Assembly (NCBI GenBank): GCA_963753055.1
Contig: CAVWAP010000009.1
Coordinates: 527,574-591,573, forward strand
Source of the DNA: JAUWGC01 sp963753055
GTDB taxonomy: Bacteria > Bacteroidota > Bacteroidia > Bacteroidales > B18-G4
DNA: 64,000 bases
Direction of reading: 5' to 3'
Position numbers and translations under genes: made by a program. The notes beneath the pieces are model-generated. The model saw nothing but the letters and a program-made list of their open reading frames with translations. It was not told the origin of the DNA and ran no database searches. Shown in pieces: positions 54,395-61,720 of this stretch (positions are counted from its first letter, which is position 1; every line of letters begins with the position of its first letter).

Positions 54395-54931
54395 GTGCTC
54401 GAAACGCTGATAACATCAAAGACGCGAATTAAACTGCTGTTGAAGTTCTTCCTGAACAGCAACTCCAGCAGCTACCTGCGTAACCTGGAAAGCGAGTTTG
54501 GTGAATCCAGTAACGCCATCCGACTGGAACTGAACAAGTTCGAGGATGCGGGGCTGCTCTACTCGGAGCTCGACGGCAACAAGAAACGGTTCAGGGCAAA
54601 CACCACGCACCCCCTCTTCAGGGACATTCATAACATCCTTCTTAAGTACATCGGATTCGATAAGATCATCCTTAACGTGATCGATAAGCTCGGCAACCTG
54701 GACAAGGTCTTCGTCGCCGGCGCCTTTGCACACGGCCTCGACCACCCCGTGATCGATCTTATCTTCGTAGGCGAAGACATCAACCGCAACTACATGATGA
54801 AGCTGATTGACAAGGCCGAACGCATCATCAACAGGAAGATCCGCTACATGGTGATGTCGCAGGAGGAGTTTATGGCGTTCCAGGATACGAATGGGGGGGA
54901 GGAGCTGTTACTCCTTTGGAGTGAGCAGTGA
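54395..54931 (+). CDS. Winged-helix protein with a degenerate nucleotidyltransferase-like domain
   Basis: GTG 54395 (MLETLITSKTRIKLLLKFFLN) is preferred over TTG 54386. Residues 1-80 form a winged-helix domain (YLRNLESEFGESSNAIRLELNKFEDAGLL) and residues 90-178 resemble a small nucleotidyltransferase, with AGAFAHGLDHPVIDLIFVGED where active enzymes have G-S-x-x-x-G-x-x-x-x-x-S-D-x-D. The first Asp is lost, so transfer activity is doubtful. The gene at 61771 has the same architecture with the motif intact. It may be a regulator of the adjacent PAPS genes. The final WSEQ and stop fall in heptad repeats. Confidence 0.72.
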   Translation: MLETLITSKTRIKLLLKFFLNSNSSSYLRNLESEFGESSNAIRLELNKFEDAGLLYSELDGNKKRFRANTTHPLFRDIHNILLKYIGFDKIILNVIDKLGNLDKVFVAGAFAHGLDHPVIDLIFVGEDINRNYMMKLIDKAERIINRKIRYMVMSQEEFMAFQDTNGGEELLLLWSEQ

Positions 54932-55066
54932 ACACTGATCACTGAACTGTGGTGAACTGTTCACGTCTGATCAGTGATCAGTGTTCACTGCTCACTCACC
55001 TGTGGGTGACCGGGCGAAGCTGTATCCAGTGAACACTGAACAGTGAACACTGAACAGGGGTGAACA
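54918..55066. repeat. TGAACAC/TGATCAC heptad hairpins (two arrays)
   Basis: The first array (54918-54991) starts in the coding end of the wHTH gene and has the usual two arms; a second left-arm array lies at 55018-55066. A short unique segment (CACCTGTGGGTGACC) separates them. Confidence 0.85.
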
Positions 55067-55068
55067 GA

Positions 55069-55122
55069 AAAACTTATAACTTATAACTTATAACCTATAA
55101 CCTATTAACTTATAACCTATAT
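55069..55122. repeat. Heptad tract (ACTTATA / ACCTATA)
   Basis: Seven units of ACTTATA, ACCTATA type in 7-nt register run up to the cysC promoter. A reverse-complement array (AGTTATA, GGTTATC) lies after cysC at 55760-55835, so cysC is bracketed by matching heptads. Confidence 0.8.
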
Positions 55123-55125
55123 TTT

Positions 55126-55133
55126 TACATTTG
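55126..55133 (+). promoter_or_regulatory. -7 promoter box (TACATTTG) abutting cysC
   Basis: An exact TAnnTTTG element ends 8 bp before the cysC ATG. The expected start site would be within a few bases of the ATG, suggesting a leaderless or near-leaderless mRNA. Confidence 0.5.
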
Positions 55134-55141
55134 CAACCTCA

Positions 55142-55759
55142 ATGAATAACAAAAGCAACGAAATATTCCCGGTCTTCAACGAGATCCTGCAGCGTCAGGA
55201 TAAGGAGAAGTACCTGAACCAGCGCTCAAAGGTCATATGGCTGACGGGCCTGTCGGGCTCAGGCAAGACGACCATCGCCAAGACCCTGGAAAGAGAACTG
55301 TATAAACGTGGCTTCCTGGCGCAGGTGCTGGATGGCGACAATATACGCACGGGCATCAACAACAACCTGGGCTTCACCGGAGAGGAGCGTATCGAGAACA
55401 TACGCCGCATCGCGGAGGTGTCCAAGCTGTTCCTGCACTGCGGCATCATCACCATCAACAGCTTTATCAGTCCGACAGAAGAGATACGCAACATGGCCAT
55501 GGAGATCATCGGGGAAGAGAACTTCTTCGAGATCTACGTGAACGCCCCGCTGGAGGTCTGCGAGGAGCGCGACACCAAAGGGCTGTACAAGAAAGCCCGC
55601 GAAGGCAAGATCAAGGACTTCACCGGCATCAGCGCCCCTTTCGAGGCACCACTGACAGCCGACCTGGAAGTACGCACTGACGAGATGACGGTAGATGAGA
55701 CGATGGAGCTTTGTCTGGCACATGTGCTTCCCGTGATTACACTTGATGAGAAAACATAA
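55142..55759 (+). CDS. cysC: Adenylylsulfate kinase
   Basis: The 205-aa enzyme phosphorylates APS to PAPS. It has an intact P-loop GLSGSGKTTIAKTLE (residues 31-45), DGDNIRTGINNNLGFT, the phosphoryl-acceptor-type SFISPTEE and GLYKKAREGKIKDFTGISAPFEAP. It precedes cysD and a cysN-cysC fusion whose own kinase P-loop is altered, so this free-standing copy is probably the working kinase of the set. Confidence 0.95.
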   Translation: MNNKSNEIFPVFNEILQRQDKEKYLNQRSKVIWLTGLSGSGKTTIAKTLERELYKRGFLAQVLDGDNIRTGINNNLGFTGEERIENIRRIAEVSKLFLHCGIITINSFISPTEEIRNMAMEIIGEENFFEIYVNAPLEVCEERDTKGLYKKAREGKIKDFTGISAPFEAPLTADLEVRTDEMTVDETMELCLAHVLPVITLDEKT

Positions 55760-55836
55760 ACAAGTTATAAGTTATAGGTTATCAGTTATAAGTTAAGCTG
55801 ACACCTATAACCTATAACTGATAACTGATAACATAA
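55760..55836. repeat. Heptad hairpin (AGTTATA / ACCTATA)
   Basis: AGTTATA, GGTTATC, AGTTATA units face CTATAAC, CTATAAC, TGATAAC units across a short AAGCTGAC loop. Confidence 0.8.
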
Positions 55837-55839
55837 TCA

Positions 55840-56748
55840 ATGAACGAATACAAACTAACCAACCTCAAAGAGCTCGAAGCCGAGGCAATCTACATCATCC
55901 GCGAGGTTGCTGCTGAATTCGAGAACCCGGTGATGCTCTATAGCATCGGGAAGGACAGCTCGGTGATGGTGCGGCTGGCGGAGAAGGCTTTCTACCCGGG
56001 CAAGGTGCCGTTCCCGCTGATGCATATCGACTCCAAGTGGAAGTTCAAGGAGATGGTGGAGTTTCGCGACAGCTACGCGAAGGAGAAGGGCTGGGACCTC
56101 ATCGTCCACTACAACAAGGAAGGCTTTGAGGCGGGCATAGGACCGTTCACCCACGGCTCCAAGGTGCATACCGACATCATGAAGACGGCAGCCCTGCTCG
56201 AGGGACTGGAGAAATACAAGTTTGATGCTGCCTTCGGCGGTGCACGCAGGGATGAAGAGAAGAGCCGCGCCAAGGAGAGGATCTTCTCTTTCCGCGACCG
56301 CGAGCACCAGTGGGACCCTAAGAACCAGCGCCCCGAGCTATGGGATACCTATAATGCCAGGGTGCATAAAGGGGAGTCCATCCGTGTGTTCCCCCTGTCA
56401 AACTGGACAGAGCTGGATGTATGGCAGTACATCAGGCTGGAAGAGATACCTATCGTGCCGCTGTACTTCGCCAAGGAAAGGCCTATCGTCGACATGGACG
56501 GCAACCTCATCCTGGTAGATGACGAAAGGATGCCCAAGGAGCTGGCCGACAAGGCCAGGATGCGCATGGTACGCTTCCGTACCCTGGGCTGCTATCCCCT
56601 CACCGGCGCCATAGAGTCAGAAGCCGACAGCATCGAAAAGATCGTTGAAGAGATGATGACCGTCACCAAGTCAGAACGCACCACCCGTGTGATTGACTTT
56701 GACCAGGAGGGAAGCATGGAGCAGAAGAAACGAGAAGGGTATTTCTAG
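55840..56748 (+). CDS. cysD: Sulfate adenylyltransferase subunit 2
   Basis: The 302-aa enzyme is the ATP pyrophosphatase subunit that adenylates sulfate. It has the PP-loop YSIGKDSSVMVRLAEKAF, PLMHIDSKWKFKEM, FGGARRDEEKSRAKERIFSFRD and RTLGCYPLTGAIES, all standard for CysD, and full length. It works with CysN, encoded next after an 88-bp heptad-filled gap. Confidence 0.96.
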   Translation: MNEYKLTNLKELEAEAIYIIREVAAEFENPVMLYSIGKDSSVMVRLAEKAFYPGKVPFPLMHIDSKWKFKEMVEFRDSYAKEKGWDLIVHYNKEGFEAGIGPFTHGSKVHTDIMKTAALLEGLEKYKFDAAFGGARRDEEKSRAKERIFSFRDREHQWDPKNQRPELWDTYNARVHKGESIRVFPLSNWTELDVWQYIRLEEIPIVPLYFAKERPIVDMDGNLILVDDERMPKELADKARMRMVRFRTLGCYPLTGAIESEADSIEKIVEEMMTVTKSERTTRVIDFDQEGSMEQKKREGYF

Positions 56749-56825
56749 TGATCCGTGAACACTGATCACTGAACAGACGTGAACTGATCACCACTGTTCA
56801 GTGTTCACTGTTCAGTGTTCACCCA
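56748..56825. repeat. TGAACAC/TGATCAC heptad hairpin, element A
   Basis: Starts at the cysD stop: GTGATCCGTGAACACTGATC, a GACGTGAACTGATCACC spacer, then TGTTCAG, TGTTCAC, TGTTCAG, TGTTCAC. It is almost base-for-base the same as the element after cysNC (58741-58816). Confidence 0.88.
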
Positions 56826-56836
56826 ACAAAAGATAT

Positions 56837-58741
56837 ATGGATATAAAATCATTCCTGGACCAGGACCAAAAGAAAGACCTGCTGCGACTGTTGACTGCGG
56901 GATCGGTTGATGATGGAAAATCAACGTTGATTGGTCGCTTGCTTTTCGACAGCAAGAAGCTGTACGAGGATCACCTGGCGGCGCTGGAGCGCGACAGCAA
57001 GCGCGTGGGGCATGCAGGCGCGGAGATCGACTACGCCTTGTTGCTCGACGGACTTAAGGCCGAGCGGGAGCAGGGTATTACCATCGACGTGGCCTACAGG
57101 TACTTCTCCACCAACAAGAGGAAGTTCATCATCGCCGACACACCAGGGCACGAGCAATATACCCGCAATACCGTGACGGGTGCCTCCACGGCCAACCTGG
57201 CCATCATCCTGGTGGATGCACGCAAAGGCATCATCACGCAGACCAAGAGGCATACTTTCATCGTGTCGCTGCTGGGCATCAAGCATGTGGTGCTGGCGGT
57301 CAATAAGATGGACCTGGTGGATTACAGCCAGGAGGTGTTCGACAGGATCTGCGAAGAGTACCGGACCTTTGTCACCCAGCTCACTATTCCCGACCTGGAG
57401 TTTATCCCTTTGTCTGCCCTTAAAGGTGACAACGTGGTAGAAGTCAGCAAGGTCATGACCTGGTACCATGGTAAGAGCCTGCTGGAGTTCCTCGAGACCG
57501 TTCATATCGGCAGTGACAGGAACTTCGACGATTTCCGCTTCCCTGTGCAGTACGTGGTGCGTCCAACGCTGGACTACCGTGCCTTCGCCGGCACTATCGC
57601 TTCCGGCATTGCACGCAAGGGTGCCGAGATCATGGTCCTGCCCTCAAGGCAACGCTCTATGATCAAGGAGATCGTAACTTATAATGGCAATCTTGACAAG
57701 GCTTATCCGCCGCAGTCGGTTTCATTAACCCTTGAAGATGAGATCGATATCAGCCGTGGCGACATGATCGTGTACCCCAGCAACAGCGCCCGTGTGGAAA
57801 GGCATTTCGAGGCCTTCATGGTATGGATGGATGAGAAGGAAATGGACCCAAGCAGGCATTTTTTCATCAAGCAGAACACCCATAATACCAAGGCCCGCAT
57901 CGACAAGATCCGTTACCGTGTCGACGTAAACACCCTGGAGCGCAGCCAGGTGGACCACTTCAAGCTGAATGAGATCGGCAGGGTGGTGATGACCACCGTC
58001 AAGCCGCTGTATTTCGATCCTTACAAGAAGAACAGGAGTACCGGTTCCTTTGTCCTGATCGACCCTGTATCCAACAATACCGTGGCCGTGGGTATGATCA
58101 TCGACAAGGTGAGTGCCGACAACCTGCCCTCGCGCATCACTGATGCCGAGCGGGAGATGATCTTCAAGGGTCAGAGCCTCATCAAAGAAAAAGATTACCG
58201 TAACTTTTACAACCAGAGACCTGCCACGATCTGGATCACGGGTCTGCATGGCTCGGGCAAGAACGAGCTGGCCTTCAAGCTGGAGAAGCAATTGTTCGAC
58301 CTTGGCGCCACCGTAGTACTTTTGGATGGTAAGTCAGTGCGGTCTGGATTGTCGCTGGAGCTTGATTTCTCCCCTGCCGACCGTGCCGAGCACCTGCGCA
58401 GGGTAGCGCATATTTGCAAGATACTGAACGACCAGGGTATCATCACGATCTGTTCTTTTATCAGTCCGACCGAGAGCATACGACAGCAGGTGGCTGATAT
58501 CATTGGAAGGAAGCGCTTCCACCAGATGTATATTGAATGCTCGATCGAGTTTGCCCGCAAGAACGACAAGTACGGGCTTTATAAGCTCGCCGACGAAGGC
58601 AAGCTGCGCAACATGCCCGGCGTCGACACAGAATTCGATGCCCCAACCAAGCCCGAGCTGACCCTCACCCCCGAGAAAGACGGGAAGCTGGAGAAGGTAA
58701 TCGAGTATCTGGAATCGAAAAAGATTTTTCCAATAGAATAG
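56837..58741 (+). CDS. cysN: Sulfate adenylyltransferase subunit 1 fused to an APS kinase-like domain
   Basis: ATG 56837 (MDIKSFLDQDQ) is the true start; the open frame upstream to 56801 is made of heptads. Residues 1-440 are the CysN GTPase (TAGSVDDGKSTLIGRLL, REQGITIDVAYRYF, DTPGHEQYTRN, NKMDLVD). Residues about 450-634 are an APS kinase domain (FISPTESIRQQ, KYGLYKLADEGKLRNMPG). Its P-loop is GLHGSGKNELA: the Ser/Thr that ligates Mg-ATP is Asn, and DGDNIR is DGKSVR. The fused kinase is therefore probably inactive or altered, while a free intact CysC lies upstream. Confidence 0.93.
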   Translation: MDIKSFLDQDQKKDLLRLLTAGSVDDGKSTLIGRLLFDSKKLYEDHLAALERDSKRVGHAGAEIDYALLLDGLKAEREQGITIDVAYRYFSTNKRKFIIADTPGHEQYTRNTVTGASTANLAIILVDARKGIITQTKRHTFIVSLLGIKHVVLAVNKMDLVDYSQEVFDRICEEYRTFVTQLTIPDLEFIPLSALKGDNVVEVSKVMTWYHGKSLLEFLETVHIGSDRNFDDFRFPVQYVVRPTLDYRAFAGTIASGIARKGAEIMVLPSRQRSMIKEIVTYNGNLDKAYPPQSVSLTLEDEIDISRGDMIVYPSNSARVERHFEAFMVWMDEKEMDPSRHFFIKQNTHNTKARIDKIRYRVDVNTLERSQVDHFKLNEIGRVVMTTVKPLYFDPYKKNRSTGSFVLIDPVSNNTVAVGMIIDKVSADNLPSRITDAEREMIFKGQSLIKEKDYRNFYNQRPATIWITGLHGSGKNELAFKLEKQLFDLGATVVLLDGKSVRSGLSLELDFSPADRAEHLRRVAHICKILNDQGIITICSFISPTESIRQQVADIIGRKRFHQMYIECSIEFARKNDKYGLYKLADEGKLRNMPGVDTEFDAPTKPELTLTPEKDGKLEKVIEYLESKKIFPIE

Positions 58742-58816
58742 TGATCCGTGAACACTGATCACTGAACAGACGTGAACTGATTACCACTGATCAGTGTTCA
58801 CTGTTCAGTGTTCACC
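58741..58816. repeat. TGAACAC/TGATCAC heptad hairpin, element B
   Basis: Nearly identical to 56748-56825, differing at a few positions (for example GATTACC for GATCACC). It fills the whole gap between cysNC and the UDP-sugar dehydrogenase. Confidence 0.88.
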
Positions 58817-58828
58817 TAACAGAACAAA

Positions 58829-60221
58829 ATGACAGAACAACGAATTTGTATAATAGGCCTGGGCTACGTAGGCCTGCCGCTAGCCGTAGAATTTGCGAAG
58901 AAATTCCCCGTGGTGGGCTTTGATATCAACCAGGTACGCATTGATGAGTTGAACGACGGCCACGACTTCACCCTCGAAGTGACGGATGAGGCCCTTAAAA
59001 GCGTACTGATAACTGATAATCCGGTCACCTCTGGTCACAGGTCACAGGTCACAGATCACGGTGGTTTGTTTCTAACAAACCACCTCATGGACATCCAGGA
59101 TTGCAATCTCTATATTGTGACGGTGCCGACGCCGATTGACAAGCACAACCGTCCGGACCTGACGCCATTGATCAAGGCATCGGGGACTGTGGGCAGGGTA
59201 TTGTCGGAGGGTGATATTGTGATTTATGAGTCGACGGTTTACCCGGGTGCGACGGAGGAAGAGTGTGTGCCGGTGTTGGAGAAGGAGAGCGGGTTGAAAT
59301 ACAATGAAGGCTTTTACTGTGGTTATTCGCCCGAGCGGATCAACCCCGGCGACAAGGTGCATACGGTGACGACGATCACCAAGGTGACGAGTGGCTCTAC
59401 GCCCGAGGTGGCCGAGACTGTGGATCAGCTTTACAAGGCTATCATAACGGGCGGTACGCATAAGGCCAGTTCCATCAAAGTGGCGGAGGCGGCCAAGGTG
59501 ATTGAGAACAGCCAGCGGGATATTAACATTGCCTTTGTCAACGAGTTGTCGAAGATCTTCAACAAGATGGGGATCGATACGCATGAGGTGCTTGAGGCAG
59601 CAGGATCGAAGTGGAATTTTTTGCCATTCCGTCCCGGACTGGTTGGTGGCCATTGCATCGGTGTGGATCCTTATTACCTGACACACAAGGCGCAGGAGCT
59701 GGGTTACAATCCGGAAATCATTTTATCCGGCCGCCGGCTGAACGACAACATGGGTATGCATGTGGCGGGGCAGGTCATTAAGCTCATGATCGCCAAAGGG
59801 CATAAAGTATTAAGTAGTAAGATATTAGTATTAGGTATTACGTTTAAGGAAAACTGTCCGGATATTCGGAACTCCAGGGTGATTGATGTGATAGATGAGT
59901 TGAAGCAGTTTGGCTGCGAAGTCGATGTGTATGATCCATGGGCAAACGCGGAGGAGGTGAAGGAAGAGTATGGGATTGAGCTGATGCTAGATCCTGGATC
60001 CTTGATACCGGATAAATCGAAAAACGCAGAACGCAGAACGCAAATCGAAAATCCTGATCAGTGGTCAGTGTTCAGTGATCACTCGTATGATGCGATAGTG
60101 TTGGCGGTGGCCCACGATAAGTTCAGAGAGCTCGACATTGAAGCAGTTGAAAAACGGCAACGCTGTGGTTTTTGATGTGAAGGGTTTTCTGGATAAGGAA
60201 CTGGTTGATGAACGACTGTAG
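58829..60221 (+). CDS. TviB/WbpA-like UDP-HexNAc 6-dehydrogenase with in-frame repeat insertions
   Basis: The enzyme oxidises UDP-GlcNAc or UDP-GalNAc to the uronate with NAD. It has the Rossmann start ICIIGLGYVGLPLAVEFA, YIVTVPTPID, the E-S-T-V-Y-P-G and CGYSPERINPGDK blocks, VGGHCIGVDPYYLT with the catalytic Cys and GITFKENCPDIRNS. Two stretches not expected in the family lie in frame: residues about 59-85 and 398-418, both encoded by heptads. The open frame stops at 60175, but the family C-terminus (NGNAVVFDVKGFLDKELVDERL) continues in another frame to TAG at 60221, implying one base missing in the AAAAA run near 60150. Confidence 0.88.
59005..59084. repeat. Heptads and a perfect hairpin inside the dehydrogenase coding region
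   Basis: ACTGATA twice (59005-59018) and GGTCACA units (59022-59060) are followed by a perfect 11-bp inverted repeat with a TCT loop (59060-59084). The reading frame stays open through all of it. Confidence 0.88.
60019..60082. repeat. Second heptad insertion inside the dehydrogenase coding region
   Basis: AACGCAG, AACGCAG, AACGCAA (60023-60043) are followed by four consecutive heptads TGATCAG, TGGTCAG, TGTTCAG, TGATCAC (60055-60082), translated as part of the protein. Confidence 0.9.
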
Positions 60222-60306
60222 TCAGTTGACAGTTGACGGTTGACAGTTGACAACAATATGGTTCTATGAGTATTCTATGTGTTCTATGATATTAACGGAG
60301 CGTAAA
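60222..60306. repeat. AGTTGAC heptads plus TTCTATG block, copy A
   Basis: AGTTGAC/GGTTGAC heptads are followed by an ATATGG-TTCTATGAGTATTCTATG block and ATATTAACGGAGCGTAAAA. The same composite occurs at 61577-61705 and 62780-62902. Confidence 0.85.
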
Positions 60307-60484
60307 AGACACAGATAATACCTAGAAATCTGGAAGTGGGATTTCCATTTTTCCATGCTAATAAAAAGAAATATATTTGATACGGTGCTGGAATACAGCA
60401 ATATATATTTACATACCTTGTGATTATAAGATTAAGGCATGTGGGATTTTGTTTCAATATTCATAATTTACGACTGAAAGATTA

Positions 60485-61537
60485 ATGGCAAAACAAGATA
60501 TTCAGCCTTTCGAAAAGCAATTTACTGAGATCAGGAAGATTATAAGGCAAGCAAAGCAGCGAGCTTTCCAAACCGTTAATGTAGAGTTAATTGATCTCTT
60601 TTGGAATATTGGAAAGTACATAAGCATCAAAGTAAGTAAATCAGGCTGGGGAAAGGGGGTGGTTGAGAATCTTTCAGATTATTTAAGGAGAACCGAACCA
60701 GGTATTAAAGGTTTTTCTGCACAAAATATCTGGAGAATGAAGCAATTTTATGAATCCTATTGCGATAATGAAAAACTCTCAGCACTGACGAGAGAATTAA
60801 GCTGGACAAACAACTTATTAATCTTTTCAAAATCCAAGTCTGATGAAGAAAAAGAATTTTACTTAAGGCTAGCTATTCAAGAAAGATATAGCTCTCGGGA
60901 ACTCGAAAGACAGGTTGATAGTGGTCAATACGAGAGAGTTCTGCATTCAGGTCAAAAACTCTCAGCAGTGCTGAGAGAAATCCATCCTGATACTGAACAT
61001 GCATTTAAAGACAATTACCTTCTGGATTTTTTAGCACTTCCGGAATCATTTTCTGAAAAAGATTTAAGAAAAAGCATTGTTAGGAATCTTAAAAACTTCA
61101 TTTTAGAATTTGGAAAAGATTTCACGTTTGTTGGAGAAGAATATCGCTTGCAAGTTGGTAATACTGATTTTTATATAGACTTATTGTTCTTTCACAGGGG
61201 ATTGCAGTGCTTGGTTGCATTTGATTTAAAAATAACAGCTTTTAAACCGGAATACCTGGGTAAAATGGAATTTTACTTAGAGGCTCTGGACCGGGACATT
61301 AAAAAAGAACATGAGAAACCAAGTGTTGGTATTGTATTATGCAAGGGAAAGGATTCTGAAGTAGTCGAATATGCATTGAGCCGCAGCCTTTCTCCTGCAC
61401 TAATAGCAGAATACAAAACAAAACTGATCGATAAGAAGCTGCTTGAGCATAAACTTGAAGAATTTTTCGCATTGGCCGAAGAAAGCGAAAACCATGTGAC
61501 TCGAACGCAGAGTGCAGACCGCAGAACTCAGAAATAA
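60485..61537 (+). CDS. YhcG-family (DUF1016) PDDEXK nuclease
   Basis: The 350-aa protein has the N-terminal DUF1016 helical domain (ELIDLFWNIGKYIS, GWGKGVVENLSDYLRRTEPGIKGFSAQNIWRMKQFYE) and a C-terminal PDDEXK nuclease fold (GEEYRLQVGNTDFYIDLLFFHRGLQCLVAFDLKI, with D, E/D and K in place), then a GIVLCKGK strand. It is a DNA nuclease family often found in mobile or defence settings. Codon and base composition are more A/T-rich than the flanking sugar genes, suggesting acquisition. The last residues (TRTQSADRRTQK) are encoded by heptads at 61504-61531. It is bracketed by direct copies of the TTCTATG repeat block. Confidence 0.85.
   Translation: MAKQDIQPFEKQFTEIRKIIRQAKQRAFQTVNVELIDLFWNIGKYISIKVSKSGWGKGVVENLSDYLRRTEPGIKGFSAQNIWRMKQFYESYCDNEKLSALTRELSWTNNLLIFSKSKSDEEKEFYLRLAIQERYSSRELERQVDSGQYERVLHSGQKLSAVLREIHPDTEHAFKDNYLLDFLALPESFSEKDLRKSIVRNLKNFILEFGKDFTFVGEEYRLQVGNTDFYIDLLFFHRGLQCLVAFDLKITAFKPEYLGKMEFYLEALDRDIKKEHEKPSVGIVLCKGKDSEVVEYALSRSLSPALIAEYKTKLIDKKLLEHKLEEFFALAEESENHVTRTQSADRRTQK
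61504..61531. repeat. Heptads forming the 3' coding end of the nuclease
   Basis: AACGCAG, AGTGCAG, ACCGCAG and AACTCAG are four consecutive heptads in frame, then the TAA stop. AACGCAG is the same word as in the dehydrogenase insertion at 60023. Confidence 0.85.
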
Positions 61538-61576
61538 ATACACGGCCTTTGAAAAGTTTGAATACAATGCAAGCAT

Positions 61577-61705
61577 ACAATCAGTTGACAGTTGACGGTT
61601 GGCAGTTGACAAAAATATGGTTCTATGAGTATTCTATGTGTTCTATGGGTAATCTATGTGTTCTATGAGTATTCTATGTGTTCTATGATATTAACGGAGC
61701 GTAAA
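61577..61705. repeat. AGTTGAC heptads plus TTCTATG block, copy B
   Basis: Same composite as copy A but with more TTCTATG units (about six, spaced 9 and 11 nt alternately). Confidence 0.85.
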
Positions 61706-61720
61706 AAAAACCCTTCAAAA

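Noticed and set aside
56801..56836. Twelve extra residues at the N-terminus of CysN
   Set aside because: They are translated heptads (TGTTCAC has no stops in this direction); MDIKSF at 56837 is the family start.
55259..58762. Several 100-190-codon minus-strand ORFs across cysC, cysD and cysN
   Set aside because: They are antisense shadows of strongly conserved sulfate-activation genes.
43709..58816. Heptad arrays as a CRISPR array
   Set aside because: Units are 7 nt without unique spacers, arms are inverted, and no cas genes are present.
60485..61537. YhcG-like protein as a restriction enzyme subunit
   Set aside because: No methyltransferase or specificity gene lies next to it; only the PDDEXK nuclease fold is supported.
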